A stretch of DNA of 64,000 nucleotides from Aurantiochytrium sp. KH105 (Eukaryota; Sar; Bigyra; Thraustochytrida; Thraustochytriidae). The position numbers and the translations under genes are program-made. Of the stretch, positions 58,115-64,000 are shown one piece after another. Position 1 is the first letter of the stretch. Every line of letters begins with the position of its first letter. The DNA lies in assembly GCA_003116975.1 (NCBI GenBank), contig BGKB01000009.1, forward strand, positions 683,126-747,125. The letters run 5' to 3'. The notes under the pieces were generated by a model. The model was given only the letters and a program-made list of their open reading frames with translations, did not search any database and was not told where the DNA came from.

Positions 58115-59281
58115 CTAAAAGAGCCCAGCAAAAGGATCATTGGGGTCCGCTGCGGGGCGAGACGTCTGCGCGATGCCCATTGCAGGCATGCTGCTGGGGG
58201 CCTGCGGCATTGGTGCTCTGGGCACTGGCGCGACGACGTTTCGTGGTGCGTGCAAGCTTGCAAACGGGTCATCACTTGGGGTCGTCTGCCACCCGACTTG
58301 AGCCATGGGCACTTGCTGGTGAAACTGCTGCTGCGGCGGTTGTGATTGCAGCGGCTGCTGTGACTGTAGCTGTTGCTGTTGTTGCGGCCAGGCAGCAGAA
58401 GGAGCAACTTGCTGGGGCTGTTGGTACTGCATGCTTGGCGCGGGCTGATGAAGTACTGCAAAAGGATCGTCTGCCGGCATGCTCGACTGAAAAGAAAGGG
58501 TCGGTGCCAGTTGAGGCGCGGGCGCCGGAGAGGGCGAAATAAAGGAAAACCCGCCAGCTGCACTGGTGCTATTGCTGTTCTTACCGTTGCTGCTGGCGGG
58601 CGCGACGGCGACGCTTGGGGTATCAAAGTCAGCAAATAGATCTGTCACGTCTGCTGCCGATGCCGTCGTTGCTGTTGCTGGCGCGTCGAAAGTGCTTCCG
58701 CCAAAGAGATCGATTTCGTCAGCAGCGACAGCAGCAGCAGACGCCACCGCGTTCGTTGCGGCGGGTTGCGACGCGGGCGTGGATTTAATTGTGAGGGCAT
58801 CGAAGAGGCTGGCCGTCTGTCCCATTGAGGCTGGCTCTGCGACGCTCGTCTGGGCCATCTTGGAGGCCGACGAAGTGGAAGGAAGCTCTGCGTTCGGATC
58901 GTACCAACGCTTCTCTTCGTAGACCATAACAATGAGCTCCTTCCATCGATCGATTTTATCGCCTTCGCGAGGCATATAGCGTTCCTCGTCCTTGGGCGTC
59001 CACTTGGCATACCATATGGCACGTGCACACTCGTTACCGCCGCCGTTGCGCTTGCGCAAGGCCTCAACCTCAGGCATGGTCCAGGTGGACATGGTCGCGG
59101 ACTTGACGCGATGCGAGTACGCCTGATGCGACGACTTGCAGTAGTTGCAGACGAAGGTCCCATACTTGACGCAAATGGCTCCGAACCCGAGCCTGCTCTG
59201 CGCTTTGCAGTTCACGCACTCGCGGTTCGCGCCCAGCTTGCGCAGCTTGTTGAGCAGCGTTTCCGCTTCGTTGCCGCCCAT
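58115..59281 (-). CDS. AGFG-type ArfGAP-like protein
   Basis: The 388-residue protein begins MGGNEAETLLNKLRKLGANR and has a zinc finger of ArfGAP type: CVNC (22-25) and CNYC (45-48) with YGTFV between them. HRVKSATMSTWTMPEVEAL, ARAIWYAKW and YEEKRWYDP then match AGFG/Hrb proteins. The catalytic Arg of CX16CX2CX4R is Gln53 (CKSSHQ), and the spacing between the Cys pairs is 19 rather than 16, so GTPase-activating function is doubtful. The rest is low-complexity Ala/Ser/Gln/Pro with NPF/DPF-like repeats (DLFGG, DLFADFDT, DDPFAVL, DDPFASL, NDPFAGLF), typical of clathrin-adaptor and EH-domain binding tails. This suggests an endocytic adaptor. ATG 59281 was chosen; the open extension beyond overlaps the divergent PX-kinase. 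Confidence 0.85.
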   Translation of the reverse strand: MGGNEAETLLNKLRKLGANRECVNCKAQSRLGFGAICVKYGTFVCNYCKSSHQAYSHRVKSATMSTWTMPEVEALRKRNGGGNECARAIWYAKWTPKDEERYMPREGDKIDRWKELIVMVYEEKRWYDPNAELPSTSSASKMAQTSVAEPASMGQTASLFDALTIKSTPASQPAATNAVASAAAVAADEIDLFGGSTFDAPATATTASAADVTDLFADFDTPSVAVAPASSNGKNSNSTSAAGGFSFISPSPAPAPQLAPTLSFQSSMPADDPFAVLHQPAPSMQYQQPQQVAPSAAWPQQQQQLQSQQPLQSQPPQQQFHQQVPMAQVGWQTTPSDDPFASLHAPRNVVAPVPRAPMPQAPSSMPAMGIAQTSRPAADPNDPFAGLF

Positions 59282-59348
59282 CTTTCCAGCTCCCGCGCAC
59301 GGCGTTTTTCCTCCCTTTCCTCCCACGGAGTTGCCCTCCGGGCGAGGC

Positions 59349-59379
<31 letters not shown>

Positions 59380-59701
59380 CTCCGCGCGCTCCCTCGCCGC
59401 GCTGCGAGTGGCCGGACGAAGCCGGAGTTGGCCGCGCTCGATCTGCAATTTGCACAACTCCTCGGCCGCCTCCGCAGGCGACCTGGCCGGTGAGGCTTCC
59501 TTCTGGCCGCCGCGCCCTGGGATTGCCGACTTGCCTGCAAGTGGGGCAGTGTACATACTCGAGTTCCAGACGCCCTTCGGCGACGGTATAGTTCACTGTC
59601 CTCGCCGCGGCAAGCAGGGAGAAGCGGAGGGGCCAGTTCCGCAGCGCGGGCGAGCGCGCAGACCCGCGACGCGCGCGCGGAGAGGCCGCGCGGAGGCCGG
59701 G
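59282..59701. promoter_or_regulatory. Divergent promoter region, AGFG-like/PX-PH-kinase
   Basis: About 420 bp between two divergent start codons. A CCGCCGCCTCCG-type run (about 59350-59385) makes GC-rich low-complexity sequence that is open in both directions; such open frames here are not convincing coding extensions. Confidence 0.5.
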
Positions 59702-62700
59702 ATGGAGAGCGCGGACGAAGAAGATGCGACGCGGGCCGGGGCTGGCGCGAAAAGGCGCGGCAGCGGCGAGGACCCGACGCGCGCGGCGGCAGGAGGCCGG
59801 GGCGAGCCCGCGGGCGCGAAAAGGCGCGGCGAAGAAGATACGCGCATGCTGGCGGGAGCCCAGGTCGACTTCGCGAGCGCGAGGCTGGGAAGCCTCAAGT
59901 TCAGGTTCGCCATCCCTCTGACACAAATGGCGTATGACCCAAAGACGAACACGAGCTTTGTGCAGTACTGCATGGTCGTGCAGGTCCAGGGACTGCCGCC
60001 CGCGACACAGGGACGATGGATGGTGCGTCGGCGCACAGATCACTTTACGAGCCTCCACAAGCTCGTAACGCGCGTCCTCGAGGCCAAGGGGACAAACTAT
60101 CGTCCCTTTTTGCGCCCCCTGCCCCGGCGACGGTACTTTGAGTCGAGCGCGGCGGCAACGATCCTGAGCGCGCGGCGAAAGCGACTCAAGGAGTACCTGC
60201 AGGATGTCTTGGCGTTGGCCGAGGTCGATGGAGACGTTTGCGCGTTGGCGTGCGCGTTTTTGGACATTGACGAAGAGGCTGTCTTGGGCGGCACCCAGCC
60301 CTGGCGCGCTCAAGAAGACACCTTTGAAGCTTCCGGGCCAGAGACGAGCACGCACGCACGTCACGAGGCACACGACGAGTTCGACGTGATGGTGGACAAG
60401 CGGTCGCGAATCGATGCTGTCGTTGATATGGTGCGCAAACCGATGCGACGCGGGTGGCTGCGCCTGCAAAAGCGGCCAGACGCTGATGAAGATCCCGATG
60501 CCGCGCATATGCGAGGTTCCGACGATGAAGATAATGATGATGATGAGACGCAGGCTGCCCTGGCAGACGCCCTGGAAAGCAAGTCTCCGTCCGTGAGCGC
60601 AAACTTGGCTCTAAAAGCAGGTTTCCTCACCAAACGCGGCGGCCTTCACGGTGGAAGTAAGTCATGGAAGCGAAGATATTTTCGGCTCTTGCCCATGGGC
60701 CTATCGTATTATTCAGCTTCAACCATGACGCTCCTCGGCGTGGTTCGCGTAGGCGACGCATTTACGCGTGTGGTAAGTATGAACGCAGAGCAAACGCGAC
60801 TTGTGCGTGTGCCATCGAATCAGTTTGGTTTCTTGGTAAGTACCGAGGATCGCGAACTTGTCTTGTGCGCGAACTCATGCCAGGAGCGGGACGCCTGGAT
60901 GCGAGCAATCCAGTCTGCCGTCGCAGCGTGTGAGAGCGGAAGTGGGACGGGCGACAGTGCGGACCTCGCCTGCGAGGAAGCCGAGGACGACTGGTACGGA
61001 TTTCGGTCGCAGACGCCGTTTCTAGGGGCAGGAACGGGTCATGCTGGTCGTTGTAGTCGTGAAAATAGTATGATGGGTCCTGTTGCATCGGGACTTCAGC
61101 ACGTAGCCTCTCAAGAACAAGACGTTGATGTCAACGTTGACGACGATGGTGATTGCATTGGCGAGCAAGAAGCGGGGCCAGACGCAGACGGGCCAACGGC
61201 CGCGACGCAGGTCCAGGTCAACGTAGACGAAGGCGAAAAGGAGGCCAAGAGGCGTCTTCGCCGGCATCATTCGTCGTCCGCGAGCTCCATCAAGTACGAC
61301 CCATTTGACGCATCGCGTGACAAGGGCAAAATTCGAAGGGAGGAGGACAGTTTCAACGCTCCTGACTTGCAGCGCAAGGATGCATGGGAGGTGGATTGGG
61401 CACAACTTGATCTTCATCAAAAGGTGGGCGAGGGCGCTGCTGGCCAGGTTTTTCGCGGGTCTCTTTGGGGGTCCGAGGTGGCTGTGAAAAAGATGCATTG
61501 CAACGAGCTAACGCCGGGCATGTTGCGCTCCTTGCGTAAAGAAGTGACCATTCTGAGTCAGCTGCGACACCCATGCGTGGTCTTGTACATTGGTGCATGC
61601 ACGCAGTTGCCCAATGTCTGCATCATCACCGAATGGTGTTCGCGCGGGTCTTTGTTTGACGTCTTGCATTCGAGCTCACTTCTCCTGGACACGAAACGAA
61701 GACTCGACCTAGCGCTGCAGGTCGCCAAGGGCATGTCATACTTGCACGGTCGGCCGAAGGAAATTATTCACCGCGACCTAAAATCGATGAATGTCCTGGT
61801 CACGCAAGCATGGCAAGCCAAGGTCGCGGATTTTGGACTGACGATTGTCCGCCGCAAGTCCGACATTGAAAATGAAGATGGTGGCCATTTTGGTATTCAG
61901 GGAACCCCGCAATGGATGGCTCCCGAGGTCATGGAAGGCAACCGGTACAATGGCAAGGTTGACGTGTACAGTTTTGGGATTGTTCTGACGGAAATTTTCA
62001 CGCGCAAAATGCCGTTTGCTGACCGCTACAAGCGCTTCGACTTTGTTGATGCCGTGCTGGAAGGCGCCACCCCCACCATTCCTGTGTGGGCCAGCGACAC
62101 CACCTGTCTTGACGAATTCGAAGAGGGAGAAGATGAGAAGTGCGATGAAGACAGTCAAAATATTGCTCCCGCCAAACCTGCTCAACGTACAGCCTCTCAG
62201 CGCCATCGCCAACTGCGGCGAAGAAGCCTTCTCTTTAGCGAAGCGAATGCAACGTTGCGATCAAAGTCACTCCCTATAGTTCATGATGTGCGCCCCGCAT
62301 CGCTGGAGACAGTCGGCAACGGTACAGCAGACTCGGAATCTGTGCTGGGCCACGATACTGAGCAGCCAATGCGCATGAATGAAGACGGCGACAGGATTGA
62401 CCAAAAGAAAAAAGACGAAGAAGAAATTGAAGAGGATGGTTTGGAGGATCAAGAGGACCATCGCGAGCAAGTCGGAACAATGACGGCCCAGAGAGTTCTT
62501 GTCATGCGAAAGAGAGAAGGGGCCATGGCTCGAAGCTCTTGGGAGAGCGAGGGTGAGGACGCCCGACAGCGGCACGGCGAAGCGGACATCCCGTTGACCT
62601 TGGGCGCTTCCAACGAATCCCGAGGACCCGCAAACATCCAGCGTCTGACGCTAAAGTGTCTGAGTCGAGATCCGCGGTCGCGACCAAATTTTGAAGAGAT

Positions 62701-63664
62701 TGTGCGACGCCTAAGTCTTCTTGCGGAAAATTCGTCAGATGAGCTGCTCGAGCACTTTGATTTGCCACGTGTGCACGAGATGCTCGAGATTGGCAGCCTT
62801 TTCGACGTTAGCCTTGCGGCTCGCGAAGTGACTAAAATTGCGCATCATGTACATACACGTAGTCCATTTCTTTTGAGCGGTGACGAGCGAGACACGGCCG
62901 ATGACGCGGATGAGTTTTCCTCATTGTCGTCCATGAAAACGGGGACCGCCAAGGTCTTGCTCCTAACGTGGGTGTGCCCTCTGGTCGTTCGTCTCGTGGA
63001 CCGCTTGACGCGGGAAACGGACTTTATCTTGACGCGCGGTGGCGAGCGCGTTCAAGTGCACATCCCAGAACGCATTCTTGCCGAATTGGCGTCAGCCATT
63101 TACAATTTGTTGCAGGTATGCAGTGGCGATGAGGGTGTGACGATGCAAGCGGCCAATGTCCTTGCCGATCAGGGGCCACTGCCCGTTTTAGCGAGGCTCT
63201 TTATGTTTGCTGACGCTGCGCAAGAGTTCGATCATATTGACGTCCAGCCTTCAGCGTACGATCAAGAGGCGGAGATTCAACACATCGTGAAGAACCGAAA
63301 CCCAGACTTTGGAAGCCTGATGCACGCAGGTCTTGTGCTCGCATATTTGGGTCTCGCCGCGCAAGAGACGCGCGTCGCAGACGCTGTGGCGCGTGCCATT
63401 TCGGCGCAAATGCACTCTCTTGACGAGGCCTCGCATCTCGCATCCCGTGCACGATCTCGATGCCAATCCGTGGGTATCATGATTGGCACTGGCGGACTTA
63501 TCTCCTTTGAGGCCGTTCGCGGAGGCCCCACACTCCCATCCGTTCCACAAATCGGACCATCTGTCCAGGAGCTTCGCGAAGAAAATCTCAAGATGAAACA
63601 AGAGCTCGCAAGCTTACGGCGCGAGCTCGAGTTATTAACGACATCTGAAAATAGTGTAAAGTAG
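59702..63664 (+). CDS. PX-PH-TKL kinase, three-domain signalling protein
   Basis: The 1320-residue protein has a PX phosphoinositide-binding domain at about 47-190 (SLKFRFAIPL, WMVRRRTDHFTSLHKLV, RRRYFESSAAATILSARRKR). A PH domain is at about 303-414 (AGFLTKRGG, SWKRRYFRLLPMGLSYYS, CANSCQERDAWMRAIQ). A tyrosine-kinase-like Ser/Thr kinase domain starts near 568: GEGAAGQVFRGSLWGSEVAVKK (K about 595), CIITEWCSRGSLFDVL, HRDLKSMNV (D692), ADFGL (D710), GTPQWMAPEVM and YSFGIVLTEI. A disordered acidic/Lys insert of about 175 residues (about 800-975) precedes the last kinase helix (NIQRLTLKCLSRDPRSRPNF). The C-terminal 340 residues are helical, resembling ARM-type repeats, and end in a short coiled coil. 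Lipid-targeted signalling at endosomes is inferred. ATG 59702 (MESADEEDATRAG) was chosen over a repeat-rich extension opposite the AGFG gene. Confidence 0.9.
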   Translation: MESADEEDATRAGAGAKRRGSGEDPTRAAAGGRGEPAGAKRRGEEDTRMLAGAQVDFASARLGSLKFRFAIPLTQMAYDPKTNTSFVQYCMVVQVQGLPPATQGRWMVRRRTDHFTSLHKLVTRVLEAKGTNYRPFLRPLPRRRYFESSAAATILSARRKRLKEYLQDVLALAEVDGDVCALACAFLDIDEEAVLGGTQPWRAQEDTFEASGPETSTHARHEAHDEFDVMVDKRSRIDAVVDMVRKPMRRGWLRLQKRPDADEDPDAAHMRGSDDEDNDDDETQAALADALESKSPSVSANLALKAGFLTKRGGLHGGSKSWKRRYFRLLPMGLSYYSASTMTLLGVVRVGDAFTRVVSMNAEQTRLVRVPSNQFGFLVSTEDRELVLCANSCQERDAWMRAIQSAVAACESGSGTGDSADLACEEAEDDWYGFRSQTPFLGAGTGHAGRCSRENSMMGPVASGLQHVASQEQDVDVNVDDDGDCIGEQEAGPDADGPTAATQVQVNVDEGEKEAKRRLRRHHSSSASSIKYDPFDASRDKGKIRREEDSFNAPDLQRKDAWEVDWAQLDLHQKVGEGAAGQVFRGSLWGSEVAVKKMHCNELTPGMLRSLRKEVTILSQLRHPCVVLYIGACTQLPNVCIITEWCSRGSLFDVLHSSSLLLDTKRRLDLALQVAKGMSYLHGRPKEIIHRDLKSMNVLVTQAWQAKVADFGLTIVRRKSDIENEDGGHFGIQGTPQWMAPEVMEGNRYNGKVDVYSFGIVLTEIFTRKMPFADRYKRFDFVDAVLEGATPTIPVWASDTTCLDEFEEGEDEKCDEDSQNIAPAKPAQRTASQRHRQLRRRSLLFSEANATLRSKSLPIVHDVRPASLETVGNGTADSESVLGHDTEQPMRMNEDGDRIDQKKKDEEEIEEDGLEDQEDHREQVGTMTAQRVLVMRKREGAMARSSWESEGEDARQRHGEADIPLTLGASNESRGPANIQRLTLKCLSRDPRSRPNFEEIVRRLSLLAENSSDELLEHFDLPRVHEMLEIGSLFDVSLAAREVTKIAHHVHTRSPFLLSGDERDTADDADEFSSLSSMKTGTAKVLLLTWVCPLVVRLVDRLTRETDFILTRGGERVQVHIPERILAELASAIYNLLQVCSGDEGVTMQAANVLADQGPLPVLARLFMFADAAQEFDHIDVQPSAYDQEAEIQHIVKNRNPDFGSLMHAGLVLAYLGLAAQETRVADAVARAISAQMHSLDEASHLASRARSRCQSVGIMIGTGGLISFEAVRGGPTLPSVPQIGPSVQELREENLKMKQELASLRRELELLTTSENSVK

Positions 63665-64000
63665 GCAAGTTTCTTCAGGAGCACCAGTGTTGTTATTTTT
63701 TCCCCAATTATAGAGAGGGCGGAGTTGTAATCTTGTATGAATGAAAATATTGGACCACAATAATGAAGTGGACCTTCCCAAAGACCTGATGCCGGGCGGG
63801 AAGCTGCTATAAGAATCGAAGGGGGAACGCCATAAGAGGAATTTTCCGTCATCCAGAAAACAAGATCGAGGCTCGAGTCGATGAATCGATAAGAAGCGAA
63901 GAATGGAAAAGTGGATGCCTTGCACGAGAGGAAAAGAAGACAGTGTACATATGACTCGTCGGGGATGAAGATCCCGCCGTGACCAGAAATGGGGGGTTTC
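63665..64000. other. 3' flank of the PX-PH-kinase gene, to window end
   Basis: A/T-richer than the gene, no repeat or gene seen. Confidence 0.6.

Noticed and set aside
59111-59701. Upstream extension of the PX-kinase
   Set aside because: Overlaps the divergent AGFG-like gene and encodes Ala/Arg/Ser repeats from a CCGCCG-type run.
1-64000. Transposons, viral elements or other mobile DNA
   Set aside because: No transposase, integrase, reverse transcriptase, capsid or terminal-repeat structure was recognised; the repeats seen are local tandem repeats.

Overview
The window looks like nuclear DNA of a free-living heterotrophic stramenopile, most likely a labyrinthulomycete/thraustochytrid (Aurantiochytrium, Hondaea or Schizochytrium-like). 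The reasons are a GC-rich, compact genome in which every recognisable gene reads as one uninterrupted exon, ordinary eukaryotic housekeeping genes (dynactin p62, RPN8, GCN2, COQ10, CLEC16A), an AP2-domain factor, and an oomycete-style WRKY19-like zinc-finger array. Organism placement is an inference from gene style, not from a marker gene.

Layout. 1-9.2 kb: the 5' part of a large conserved protein running off the left edge (possibly DUF1765/UPF0592-like, minus), dynactin subunit 4 (minus), and a large TPR protein with an N-terminal effector-like domain (plus). 9.5-14.4 kb: CLEC16A/Ema homologue and an AP2/ERF transcription factor (both minus). 14.4-21.1 kb: a 6.7-kb block with no supportable gene, packed with tetra- and pentanucleotide microsatellites. 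21.1-30.9 kb: DHHC palmitoyltransferase, an EEF1AKMT4-like lysine methyltransferase head-to-head with a GCN2-type eIF2alpha kinase, a tRNA-Arg(UCU), and methylmalonate-semialdehyde dehydrogenase. 31.3-37.8 kb: a Gln/His-rich protein, an IQ-motif coiled-coil protein and the proteasome lid subunit RPN8 (all minus). 39-44.4 kb: a type II membrane sulfotransferase-like protein, HMG-CoA lyase, and a TPR protein ending in a villin headpiece. 44.6-49.2 kb: a 103-bp minisatellite followed by gene-free DNA. 49.2-63.7 kb: WRKY19-type zinc-finger protein, a possible GNAT-like protein, a FET-like two-RRM protein, a beta-propeller-like protein head-to-head with COQ10, and an AGFG-type ArfGAP-like protein head-to-head with a PX-PH-TKL kinase.

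Functional themes. Two genes belong to mitochondrial branched-chain amino-acid catabolism (ALDH6A1, HMGCL) and one to the respiratory chain (COQ10). Trafficking genes are dynactin p62, CLEC16A, the AGFG-like protein, the DHHC enzyme and the PX-PH kinase. Translation and stress control are represented by GCN2 and the EF1A methyltransferase. No operon logic applies, but at least six gene pairs are divergently arranged, several with 0.3-0.7 kb between start codons.

Most unusual points. There is a TPR-villin headpiece fusion, a GCN2 with a roughly 120-residue activation segment and AQE in place of APE, an AGFG-like zinc finger lacking the arginine, a DHHC enzyme lacking part of its zinc cluster, and a PX-PH-TKL kinase. 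Two repeat habits recur: perfect short microsatellites (mostly pentamers) in 5' flanks, and local tandem duplications of 20-240 bp in 3' flanks. I saw no transposase, reverse transcriptase, viral gene or CRISPR array. Start codons are the first well-placed ATG; none has transcript support.
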